Below are positions 39,247 to 47,016 of a stretch of 64,000 bases of DNA, one piece after another (within the stretch, counting starts at the first letter, position 1; every line of letters begins with the position of its first letter). The position numbers and the translations under genes were made by a program. The notes under the pieces are model-generated. The model was not told the origin of the DNA. It did not search any database and saw nothing but the letters and a program-made list of their open reading frames with translations. Origin of the DNA: Marinilabilia rubra (GTDB lineage: Bacteria > Bacteroidota > Bacteroidia > Bacteroidales > Marinilabiliaceae); the NCBI RefSeq assembly GCF_003121985.1, contig NZ_QEWP01000004.1, positions 124,001-188,000 of the forward strand, given 5' to 3'.

Positions 39247-39435
39247 ATAAGCGTTGAGCGGCTTATGAGAACCATCCCTTGGCTTATGATAACCCCTGAA
39301 TGGCTTGTGATACACCTGAAATGGTCTGTGACAAGCATCAAATGGTTTATGCATAATAACGAGTCGCTTATGAAAGACAACAAATAGCCTATGAACCATA
39401 TTAATTGGTTTATGACAGACCTAAAATCCTTTATG
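39247..39435. repeat. 21-bp minisatellite, nine units
   Basis: Nine consecutive units of exactly 21 bp, each ending in a TTATG/TGTG-type core on the plus strand (unit ends at 39267, 39288, 39309, 39330, 39351, 39372, 39393, 39414 and 39435). Units differ at many sites but never in length. On the minus strand they read as heptads (YHKPFRG, YHKPRDG, SHKPLNA, MHKPFDA) in an open frame at 39184-39399, closed upstream by a TAG inside the array. It lies in the 571-bp gap between the Bfd-like gene and oadB. Confidence 0.85.
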
Positions 39436-39485
39436 AAAAACCTGTAGCTGTTTATTTATGATAGCGGTCCTAAATATTACAAAAC

Positions 39486-39519
39486 AAAAAAAGGCCTCCT
39501 AATCCGGAGACCTATTTTT
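39486..39519 (-). terminator. Terminator of the mmd operon
   Basis: AGGCCTCC pairs with GGAGACCT (one mismatch), with a seven-T run on the minus strand. It lies 33 bp beyond the last gene of the five-gene operon. Confidence 0.75.
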
Positions 39520-39552
39520 CAATCAACCAATTACTATAAAAGGATATTCTGA

Positions 39553-40809
39553 TTACATAAGGAAACTCAACATCATACCTGCAGCTACTGCTGAGCCGAT
39601 TACACCAGAAACGTTAGGCGCCATGGCATGCATAAGCAAGTGATTTGACGGATCACTTTTCAAGCCTTCCTGCTGTACCACACGAGCACTGTCAGGTACC
39701 GCAGATACGCCGGCAGCACCAATAAGCGGATTGATTTTGTTTTTCTTGCTCAAGAATGTATTCATAAGCTTTGCAAACAAAAGTCCGCCTGCAGTAGCTA
39801 CAATAAAGGAAGCCGCTCCTAACACAAAAATCTTAATAGATTCAGCAGTCAGAAATACACTAGCCTGAGTTGAAGCACCTACCGTTAATCCAAGCAGAAT
39901 GGTTACAATGTCGATCATTTTGGTTCGGGCTGTTTCAGCCAGACGCTCAGTTACTCCACATTCCTTCAGAAGGTTTCCGAAAAACAACATACCCAAAAGA
40001 GGCAATGCTGTAGGTGAAATAAACAAGGTGAGCAACAACCCCAATAATGGGAAAAGAATCTTTTCTGTTTTAGAAACCGCACGTGGAGGTTTCATCTTTA
40101 TCAAGCGCTCTTTCTTGCTAATCAACAACTTCATAATAGGTGGCTGAATTACCGGAACCAGAGCCATGTATGAATAAGCCGCAATGGCAATACTTCCAAT
40201 CAATTTGGGAGCAAGTTTTGAGGAAGCAAAAATCGCAGTAGGTCCATCTGCACCACCAATAATAGAAATTGCACCGGCCTGATGAATTTCAAAGCCAAGT
40301 GCCATGGCACCAATGAAAGTACCGAATACACCAATCTGTGCAGCTGCACCCAGCAGCATTAACCGTGGATTCGAAATGAGCGAAGAGAAGTCAGTCATGG
40401 CACCAATGCCAAGGAATATAAGGGGTGGATAAATACCTTTAACTACCCCGTAGTACAAGTAGTTCAACACGGAACCATCTTCATAGATACCTATCTGGAA
40501 TCCTTCAACGAAAGGAATGTTTCCAAGAAGAATCCCCGTTCCAATGGGGATTAACAACAACGGCTCATAATCAAAGCGAATGGCTAAAAAGATAAACAGC
40601 AAGCCCACCGCAATCATGATTACGTTCCCTGAAGTAATATTTGAAAAACCGGTATAATGCCAGAAGGTTTGCAGTCCTTTAACAAGAGCACTCCCACTTT
40701 CTGCACCGCCACCCTGTAATACATCCTGAGCGGATACATTACCGCCGGTCAGGACTGAAACCACAAATAACAGGCCTACCAATGTAAATATTGTTACAAA
40801 TTTTCTCAC
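39553..40809 (-). CDS. mmdB: Sodium-pumping decarboxylase beta subunit
   Basis: The integral membrane subunit that decarboxylates carboxybiotin and exports sodium (OadB/GcdB/MmdB family). The 418 residues contain about ten hydrophobic segments. The signature SIIGGADGPTAIFASSKLAP carries the Asp essential for sodium transport. The N-terminal hydrophobic stretch (ILFVVSVLTGGNVSAQD) may be a signal or first helix. The neighbours (biotin protein, gamma subunit, carboxyltransferase, epimerase) identify the complex as methylmalonyl-CoA decarboxylase rather than oxaloacetate decarboxylase. It is the last gene of the operon. Confidence 0.9.
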   Translation of the reverse strand: MRKFVTIFTLVGLLFVVSVLTGGNVSAQDVLQGGGAESGSALVKGLQTFWHYTGFSNITSGNVIMIAVGLLFIFLAIRFDYEPLLLIPIGTGILLGNIPFVEGFQIGIYEDGSVLNYLYYGVVKGIYPPLIFLGIGAMTDFSSLISNPRLMLLGAAAQIGVFGTFIGAMALGFEIHQAGAISIIGGADGPTAIFASSKLAPKLIGSIAIAAYSYMALVPVIQPPIMKLLISKKERLIKMKPPRAVSKTEKILFPLLGLLLTLFISPTALPLLGMLFFGNLLKECGVTERLAETARTKMIDIVTILLGLTVGASTQASVFLTAESIKIFVLGAASFIVATAGGLLFAKLMNTFLSKKNKINPLIGAAGVSAVPDSARVVQQEGLKSDPSNHLLMHAMAPNVSGVIGSAVAAGMMLSFLM

Positions 40810-40876
40810 TTTAAAGACTATTTGAAAGAAGCTAAAATGTCAGCTCCAATGATTTGACAATAAAGATAAAAAGCCT

Positions 40877-41308
40877 CTACTCAAGAATTATCAGCACATC
40901 ACTTTGAAGTACTGCATCCCCTTCTTTTACTTTTATCTCTTTAACTGTACCGTCTTTATCGGTCATGACATTGTTTTCCATTTTCATGGCTTCCATAATC
41001 AGAAGGGTATCACCTTTCTTCACCGTATCGCCCTCTTTTATCAGAATTTTAAAGATATTACCTGGCAAAGGGGCTTGAATTTGATGACCTCCGGCAGATT
41101 GTTTTTTAACAATTTGACCTTCACCCGGCTTGGGCTTCACTTCATTGCGAATCAGCTTGGGCGTTTTAACCTTTTTCACCTCCTGCTCAATCTCCACTGA
41201 ATAAGGCGTGCCATTAACCTCTATCGATGCAATATTTTCATCGATGTCCTTAATGTGAACGTGATATTTATTTCCATTTATGGAAAAATCAAACTTTTTC
41301 ATATTCAA
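40877..41308 (-). CDS. mmdC: Biotin carboxyl carrier protein of the decarboxylase
   Basis: A 143-residue biotinyl-lipoyl-domain protein. The biotin-accepting motif is EAMKM at 106-110, with the modified Lys at 109. The first 40 residues form the small beta region seen in MmdC/GcdC. A linker rich in Lys, Pro and Gly (about 45-70) lets the arm swing between the carboxyltransferase (MmdA) and the membrane subunit (MmdB). It lies between the gamma and beta genes of the pump. Confidence 0.9.
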   Translation of the reverse strand: MNMKKFDFSINGNKYHVHIKDIDENIASIEVNGTPYSVEIEQEVKKVKTPKLIRNEVKPKPGEGQIVKKQSAGGHQIQAPLPGNIFKILIKEGDTVKKGDTLLIMEAMKMENNVMTDKDGTVKEIKVKEGDAVLQSDVLIILE

Positions 41309-41332
41309 TCGGTTTATTTAAGGTCGGGGGCT

Positions 41333-41367
41333 GCCTGTCTGCCTAAAAATAAGAAAGGCAGACAGGC
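41333..41367. repeat. REP-like hairpin within the mmd operon
   Basis: Perfect arms GCCTGTCTGCCT (41333-41344) and AGGCAGACAGGC (41356-41367) in the 100-bp gap between mmdC and oadG. Similar GCCTGCC/GGCAGGC motifs occur near 30720, 31250 and 45050. It may modulate mRNA processing between genes. Confidence 0.5.
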
Positions 41368-41408
41368 CTCCAACTTGATTAATTAAGTATCTGGTAAGGA
41401 ATGTAAAC

Positions 41409-41774
41409 CTACCTTCTGGTAGGCAATACATTGTTGATGTTGTAAATCTTAGAACTCCATGGCGAGTATCTTCTTTCTACACGTTTAATCGTAATTATCT
41501 TACTTTCATCATCATGCAGATCAGAAAAATACAGACTCAAAGCAGTACCAATCGCAGCATTTACCTCACCGGCAATGTATTCTTCCTCTTCCCCTTCCTT
41601 CTCGGTATATTTGCCTTCCCGCTTAAGTTTACGCTTCATTTGCAATTTTAGCACCTTGGGCATAAACTTAAAAACGAAAATCAAAAGTATCAGAGCCGAA
41701 AACACCACAGAGTATCCTACAGCCGTGATTACCCATATTTGTGACCAGTTTACAACTTCTAAGAAATGGTTCAT
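41409..41774 (-). CDS. OadG-like gamma/delta subunit of the sodium pump
   Basis: A small membrane-anchored subunit of 121 residues. One membrane helix is at about 17-38 (AVGYSVVFSALILLIFVFKF), followed by a charged cytoplasmic stretch (KLQMKRKLKREGKYTEKEG). OadG-family subunits stabilise the complex and tether the carboxyltransferase to the beta subunit. It starts 12 bp after mmdA, so it is translationally close to it. Confidence 0.82.
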   Translation of the reverse strand: MNHFLEVVNWSQIWVITAVGYSVVFSALILLIFVFKFMPKVLKLQMKRKLKREGKYTEKEGEEEEYIAGEVNAAIGTALSLYFSDLHDDESKIITIKRVERRYSPWSSKIYNINNVLPTRR

Positions 41775-41786
41775 ATTGTTGTTTTA

Positions 41787-43346
41787 TTACAATGGAATGT
41801 TACTGTGTTTTTTCGGAGGATTAGTCAGCTTTTTGGTTTGCAGACTCTGAAATCCACGAATAATACGGAAGCGTGTATTACGCGGCTCAATAACATCATC
41901 AATGTAGCCATAAGAAGCAGCCTGATAAGGATTGGCAAATTTCTCTTTATACTCTTCCTCTTTCTTGGCAATAAACTTCTTCTTCTCTTCCGGATCTTCA
42001 ATATCCTTCATTGCCCGACCCTCGAGAACTTCAATGGCACCTGATGCACCCATTACTGCAATTTCGGCAGTAGGCCATGCATAGTTTAGATCTCCTCTAA
42101 GCTGCTTACAGCTCATCACATCGTGTGCTCCACCATAAGATTTACGCAGTGTAATGGTGACTTTTGGTACTGTAGCCTCTCCATAAGCAAACATCAGTTT
42201 AGCACCATGAGTAATGATACCTGCATATTCCTGACCACTACCGGGTAAGAATCCGGGAACATCAACCAATGTCAGAATAGGAATGTTAAAGGCATCACAG
42301 AAACGCACAAAACGAGCTGCTTTACGTGAAGCATCAACATCCAATACACCAGCAAGGAAGTTAGGCTGATTGGCAATTACTCCAACAGAAGCACCACCCA
42401 TGCGGCAGAAACCAACAATGATATTTTTGGCATAGTTGCGGTGTACTTCGAGGAATTCACTATCATCGGCGATGGAATAAATAACCTCCTTCATATCATA
42501 AGGCTGGTTTGGATTGTCAGGAATGATTTCATTCAAGGCATCGTCCAAACGGTCAATAGGATCGGTGCAATCCACCAGAGGAGCCTCTTCCAGGTTGTTT
42601 TGAGGAAGATAAGACAACAACTTGCGGGTCAACATGATTCCTTCTTCTTCGTTCTCGAGTTCGAAATGTGAAACCCCGGATTTAGAAGAGTGAACATGAG
42701 CACCTCCCAGATCTTCAACGCTAATATCTTCGCCGGTTACAGTTTTTACAACCTTAGGACCGGTAACAAACATGTAGCTGGACTGCTCAGTCATCATAAC
42801 AAAGTCTGTCAATGCCGGAGAGTATACAGCTCCACCTGCGCAAGGACCAAAAATAGCAGAAATCTGAGGGATAACTCCTGATGCCAGGATGTTCCGCTCA
42901 AAGATTTCAGCATATCCGGCCAGTGAAGTTACACCTTCCTGGATACGGGCACCGCCACTGTCGTTGATTCCAATAACAGGCGCACCAACTTTCATGGCCA
43001 TGTCCATTACCTTACAAATTTTCTGAGCAAAAGTTTCAGAAAGAGAACCACCGAAAACAGTGAAATCCTGGGCAAAAACATAAACAACGCGTCCGTCGAT
43101 GGTTCCATGTCCGGTTACAACACCGTCACCCATGATTTTCTTCTTTTCCATACCAAAGTTGGTACAACGATGGGTTACGAACATATCGAATTCCTCGAAA
43201 CTACCATCATCCAAAAGCATTTCAATACGCTCACGAGCAGTAAATTTACCTTTGGCATGCTGAGCTTCAATTCTTTTTTCACCCCCACCTAAACGCGCTT
43301 CATTGCGCAACTCAATTAATTGCTTGACTTTATCCTGATTTGACAT
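41787..43346 (-). CDS. mmdA: Methylmalonyl-CoA decarboxylase carboxyltransferase subunit
   Basis: The alpha subunit, which moves the carboxyl group of methylmalonyl-CoA onto biotin. The 519 residues form two crotonase-like carboxyltransferase halves. Motifs: [14 protein letters not shown], the oxyanion segment [37 protein letters not shown], and in the second half [18 protein letters not shown] and [14 protein letters not shown]. Propionyl-CoA carboxylase beta chains look alike. The adjacent sodium-pump subunits and epimerase favour the decarboxylase, giving propionyl-CoA and a sodium gradient from succinate. Confidence 0.92.
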   Translation of the reverse strand: MSNQDKVKQLIELRNEARLGGGEKRIEAQHAKGKFTARERIEMLLDDGSFEEFDMFVTHRCTNFGMEKKKIMGDGVVTGHGTIDGRVVYVFAQDFTVFGGSLSETFAQKICKVMDMAMKVGAPVIGINDSGGARIQEGVTSLAGYAEIFERNILASGVIPQISAIFGPCAGGAVYSPALTDFVMMTEQSSYMFVTGPKVVKTVTGEDISVEDLGGAHVHSSKSGVSHFELENEEEGIMLTRKLLSYLPQNNLEEAPLVDCTDPIDRLDDALNEIIPDNPNQPYDMKEVIYSIADDSEFLEVHRNYAKNIIVGFCRMGGASVGVIANQPNFLAGVLDVDASRKAARFVRFCDAFNIPILTLVDVPGFLPGSGQEYAGIITHGAKLMFAYGEATVPKVTITLRKSYGGAHDVMSCKQLRGDLNYAWPTAEIAVMGASGAIEVLEGRAMKDIEDPEEKKKFIAKKEEEYKEKFANPYQAASYGYIDDVIEPRNTRFRIIRGFQSLQTKKLTNPPKKHSNIPL

Positions 43347-43417
43347 ATTATGATAATTTATTGAAAAGTTTCATCCTCTCCTGATACACAATGGTTCAGG
43401 GTTTAAAAATCCATTTG

Positions 43418-43825
43418 TTATTTGGGAGCTTCACACAATTCGGTAAGCACACCAAATGTAGACTTAGGGTGAAGAAATGCGATGCTCAGTCCTTCAGCAC
43501 CTTTGCGGGGAGCCTTGTCAATCAGACGGACACCCTGCTCTTCAGCAGCTTTCAATTTCGCATCCAATCCATCAACCGCAAATGCCATGTGATGAATGCC
43601 TTCTCCTTTTTTCTCGATAAATTTACCAATTGGCCCTTCGGCATCAGTTGACTCCAGCAGTTCAATCTTGGTATCCCCCACTTTGAAGAAAGCAGTTTTA
43701 ACTTTTTGGTCAGCGACTTCTTCTACAGCATAGCACTCCAGACCAAATACTTTTTCGTAAAATGGTATGGCTTCATCAAGACTCTTAACAGCTATACCGA
43801 TGTGTTCAATATGTGTTGGTTTCAT
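43418..43825 (-). CDS. mce: Methylmalonyl-CoA epimerase
   Basis: Interconverts (S)- and (R)-methylmalonyl-CoA, linking the B12-dependent mutase to the decarboxylase. It is a 135-residue VOC-fold protein. Metal ligands are at IEHIGIAVKSLDEAIPFYE (His), KIELLESTD (Glu), GIHHMAFAVD (His) and a C-terminal Glu in VLTELCEAPK. It is the first gene of the operon, 71 bp ahead of mmdA. Confidence 0.95.
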   Translation of the reverse strand: MKPTHIEHIGIAVKSLDEAIPFYEKVFGLECYAVEEVADQKVKTAFFKVGDTKIELLESTDAEGPIGKFIEKKGEGIHHMAFAVDGLDAKLKAAEEQGVRLIDKAPRKGAEGLSIAFLHPKSTFGVLTELCEAPK

Positions 43826-43962
43826 ATGATAAATATTTGTTTATTATATATTAAGCGGTTTATCAAAATCCTCTTTTTTCCGAAAAAAATATTCAAAGCA
43901 GAAATTCAAGCAAATTTCTGATTCCGGTTAAAAGATTTTTCTCTTTTAAAGAAAATTTTCCG

Positions 43963-43970
43963 CAAAAGTA
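43963..43970 (-). promoter_or_regulatory. Candidate promoter of the mce-mmd operon
   Basis: On the minus strand TACTTTTG fits TAnnTTTG; the -33 match is weak. It predicts a leader of about 130 nt. The rest of the 411-bp gap (43826-44236) shows no gene. Confidence 0.45.
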
Positions 43971-44236
43971 GCAGAATTAAACAACTATCCCTATAAAAAC
44001 CAGGATAAAAAAAGGGTGTTTTACAACATATTTTGAAGTTACCCCTCACCCAATGGGGCATAGATAAATAACATCTTATATTCCTCACCCGAACCGGAAA
44101 TCTAATTTTGTTCTAAAAATTATTAGCAAATATAAAATTTTAAAGGGCAAAAACATTGCAAATCATTAGCAATAATCAACGAATTGCATCAATTAGAAAG
44201 CATCTAAATACCATTTGACCAAAAAACCATCTGTTT

Positions 44237-45013
44237 TCACTGTTCCTCTGCCAACCAACTCCTGAAAGATTTGATACGATCCCGGCTGACAATTACCTCC
44301 TTAGATGCATCGCCGGTATTTAGCTTCACTTTTAAGCGTGATCTTCCGTAGTTAACAATATCAGATACAAAATCAAGGTTAATAATTTCCTTACGACTGG
44401 TTCTAAAGAAGCAGGACGGATTTAAATGGTTTTCAAGTTGGTTTAATGATTGGTCGAGATAGTAGTTACGACCATGACCGGTGAGTAAGAATGTAGTTTT
44501 ATCTTCACTGTAAAAGCAGGCAATATCAGAAGTTTTAACAATCCGGATATGCTCGCCGACATTAACTATAAACCGCTCTTTGTAATTTAGGTTTTCTGAA
44601 AACATTTCGGCGGTTGTTCTTACTGCTTTTTGTATTTCAAGAGTGTTTAATTCGGGGTGATGATACTGTTCATATTTCGCTATAGCGCGTTGTAAATCCT
44701 CCTGTTCGAGGGGTTTAAGCAAATAATCTACGCTGTTAACCTTAAAAGCCTTAATAGCAAACTGATCGTAAGCAGTAGTAAATATAACCGGGAAAGAAAC
44801 TTTTACTTGATCGAAAATTTCAAAACTGGTGCCATCTCCCAGTTGTATATCAAAAAACCCCAGATCGGGTGACGGGTTGTTTTTGAGCCATTCCAGAGTT
44901 GATGCTAGAGAGGAGCAAACCCCTTTTACCTCAATTCGGTGATTCAGGGAGTTCAGAATTTTCTCTAACCTTTCCGCAGCAAGCGGTTCATCTTCAACTA
45001 TCAGAACTTTCAT
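44237..45013 (-). CDS. LytTR-family response regulator
   Basis: A two-component transcription factor of 258 residues. The receiver domain (1-120) has acidic-pocket residues VEDEP and the phosphoacceptor D55 in LGFFDIQLGDG, then the TTAYDQFAIKAF switch region. The LytTR DNA-binding domain occupies about 150-255 (FIVNVGEHIRIVKTSDIACF, FFRTSRKEIINLDFV). Its partner is the sensor kinase 240 bp upstream. Regulators of this type usually bind direct repeats upstream of their own operon or of envelope genes. Confidence 0.93.
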   Translation of the reverse strand: MKVLIVEDEPLAAERLEKILNSLNHRIEVKGVCSSLASTLEWLKNNPSPDLGFFDIQLGDGTSFEIFDQVKVSFPVIFTTAYDQFAIKAFKVNSVDYLLKPLEQEDLQRAIAKYEQYHHPELNTLEIQKAVRTTAEMFSENLNYKERFIVNVGEHIRIVKTSDIACFYSEDKTTFLLTGHGRNYYLDQSLNQLENHLNPSCFFRTSRKEIINLDFVSDIVNYGRSRLKVKLNTGDASKEVIVSRDRIKSFRSWLAEEQ

Positions 45014-45086
45014 TCGTTAAAATTATTCTAAGTTGTTGGCCTGAAACCTGCCTGTCGGCAGTCAGGGACCTCACCAGGCTAAAGGT

Positions 45087-45102
45087 CCCCAAAGCTTTGG
45101 GG
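45087..45102. repeat. 16-bp perfect palindrome between lytS-like and lytTR genes
   Basis: CCCCAAAGCTTTGGGG in a 239-bp gap that also has a GC-rich CCTGCCTGTCGGCAG motif. It could be a small REP-like hairpin or processing site. The gap has no gene. Confidence 0.4.
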
Positions 45103-45252
45103 TGTTCATTTCTGCCGCCCAAAGCATGCTCGTTTCATTCGCACAAAATTAAGTTAATCCAATGCTTTCTGATGAATTAGACTGACTACTTTCGGATGCC
45201 CTATTGAGAATTTGTCATTCCAAAATTCATTTTCGTTTCATCAGGTTGGAAT

Positions 45253-46296
45253 TTAAATTTTGTCACCATCTTTTACCAATGGCATTCTGACTTCAAATAT
45301 ACCGTTTTGATTCAGAATTTCTATCTTCTCGCCTGTCAAAAAACTATAGCGTCCTTTAATATTTTCAATTCCGATATTAAGTGACTCAATTGATTGACTT
45401 TGAGCATAAATACTGTTGTAAACAACGAGGTGCTCATTCTCAATATCAACTTTGATCTTCATCGGTGCCTCGGAAGAAAACCGATTATGTTTGAACGCAT
45501 TTTCCATTAAAATTTGAATCGAAAGTGGTACAATTAGAAACGAGTTCGATTGCTCTATAGAAGGTAATTCAAAATGAAAGGCTTTTCCAAAACGCATTTC
45601 CTGTAGGTATAGATATCTTTCAGCAAGTTTTAGCTCTCGTTGCAGGGGAACCAAGTCATCTTCCTGTAACTCTAAAATGTCGCGGTACATGCCTGAAAGT
45701 TGGGAAAGAAATTTCTTGGCACTTGAGGTATCTTTATCTATTAATGTTCCGGCAACATTAAGACTGTTAAAAAGAAAGTGGGGATTTACCTGACTTTTTA
45801 AAACATCATATTTGGCTGAAAGGGCCTCTCGCTTAAATCTTTCACGCTCTTTAAATTCTTTCTTCCAATCCATAAAGAACGCCCTGGCATAAAACCACAT
45901 GGAGATAAAGTAGAGAATTACAAATTCAGTAACCCATATTCCTTTATGATATTTCAAGAAAGTTCCGAAAGGAATTTCTTGTATCAGTTTAAACCAGAAC
46001 CAATTGGTAAAGAAAATAACAAACGCCGAATAAAGGGTAGTAATGCCAAATGCGATCCCAAGACTGCGAAGCGGCTTCTTTAACCACGAAACTAATGGTT
46101 CAATCCAAAAATCATAAATATATTTATTAAAAAACAATCCGTACCCCAGCATCACAGAGTATCCAATGTTGTGAATTACTGCCATGGGATCTTTTACACA
46201 CTCGGGACACATGATGCTTTGAAAAAAGTGTCCTATCGACATGGAAATTAAACCATACGACAGGATTACTAATACTTGCTTTGTTTTATAGGTCAT
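45253..46296 (-). CDS. LytS/YehU-type sensor histidine kinase
   Basis: A membrane kinase of 347 residues with about four membrane segments in the first 155 (for example VLVILSYGLISMSIGHFF, LGIAFGITTLYSAFVIFF and WVTEFVILYFISMWFYARA). A His_kinase domain follows, with the phosphoacceptor in QVNPHFLFNSLN. A short HATPase domain has LMENAFKHNRF and GIENIKGRY. It has no extracellular sensor domain of note, so the membrane part or partner proteins may sense. It is third in a four-gene unit with the TonB receptor, TPR protein and LytTR regulator. Confidence 0.92.
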   Translation of the reverse strand: MTYKTKQVLVILSYGLISMSIGHFFQSIMCPECVKDPMAVIHNIGYSVMLGYGLFFNKYIYDFWIEPLVSWLKKPLRSLGIAFGITTLYSAFVIFFTNWFWFKLIQEIPFGTFLKYHKGIWVTEFVILYFISMWFYARAFFMDWKKEFKERERFKREALSAKYDVLKSQVNPHFLFNSLNVAGTLIDKDTSSAKKFLSQLSGMYRDILELQEDDLVPLQRELKLAERYLYLQEMRFGKAFHFELPSIEQSNSFLIVPLSIQILMENAFKHNRFSSEAPMKIKVDIENEHLVVYNSIYAQSQSIESLNIGIENIKGRYSFLTGEKIEILNQNGIFEVRMPLVKDGDKI

Positions 46297-46354
46297 TTTG
46301 AGAATTACTAAATGTAAACGAGATTAACAATAATAAGCATATTAAGGAAGAGGA

Positions 46355-46990
46355 CTATAATTCTTTCTTAATTTTTTCCAAAAGTTCCTCATTGCTTTCC
46401 TCCCCCCATGAAGGCCAAAGTGCGTTTGGTGCTTTGAATGAATCAAACAGACAGTCTGCTTTTTCAAACAAAGGGAGGGCTTTTTCGGCTCCTCCGCCAA
46501 ACATCGATGGTGTGTGATAAACATTTTGAGCTTTACAAAACCAAATTCTTGGATTTTTAGGATTCAGTTTCGTTGCTTTTTCAAGTGCTTCCCGAGAGAG
46601 AGATGAGTATTTCATGCCCCGCATGGGACTTGTTATTCGCATGGAATGAAGTAAGCCCTGAAGCACGTACAACTCTGACTCATTGGGCGCTAAACCCATG
46701 GCTTTGTCCAGCATTTCCTGAGCTTTATCGAGACTCGCATCTATTTCATCAGAATCATCAACATTAAAAGTAATGCTAACATACGAATAAGCAGCATAAT
46801 AGTAGGGCAACCACTTATCTTGCTCCGACTCACCTATTCTGAAGAATTTGCCGGCAAGAGAATTAAGCTTTCCAGAGGTATGAGATTTATACATTTCTAA
46901 AATGGTCAACCTCATAGTTTCTTCATAATTCTTTGCTGAAAGAGAAACAGCTGCAAAAAACACTAAAATTGAAATCACTAAGGTTTTCAT
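46355..46990 (-). CDS. Secreted TPR-like protein
   Basis: A 211-residue protein with a signal peptide (LVISILVFFAAVSLSA, cleaved about residue 19). The mature part is helical with TPR-type spacing (KWLPYYYAAYSYVSI, LDKAQEMLDKAMGLAPNESELYVLQGLL, LEKATKLNPKNPRIWFCKAQ). Proteins of this sort occur beside TonB receptors in Bacteroidota. It sits between the receptor and the sensor kinase genes, a plausible periplasmic link (inference). Confidence 0.78.
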   Translation of the reverse strand: MKTLVISILVFFAAVSLSAKNYEETMRLTILEMYKSHTSGKLNSLAGKFFRIGESEQDKWLPYYYAAYSYVSITFNVDDSDEIDASLDKAQEMLDKAMGLAPNESELYVLQGLLHSMRITSPMRGMKYSSLSREALEKATKLNPKNPRIWFCKAQNVYHTPSMFGGGAEKALPLFEKADCLFDSFKAPNALWPSWGEESNEELLEKIKKEL

Positions 46991-47016
46991 AAATAAAGTT
47001 TTAAATAATTGTTTGA

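Noticed and set aside
39184-39399. 71-codon minus frame made of HKP heptads as a genuine gene
   Set aside because: The array contains an in-frame TAG upstream, has no clear ribosome site and is best described as a minisatellite; kept only as a finding.
39247-39435. CRISPR array
   Set aside because: Units are contiguous 21-bp repeats without distinct spacers, and no cas genes are present.
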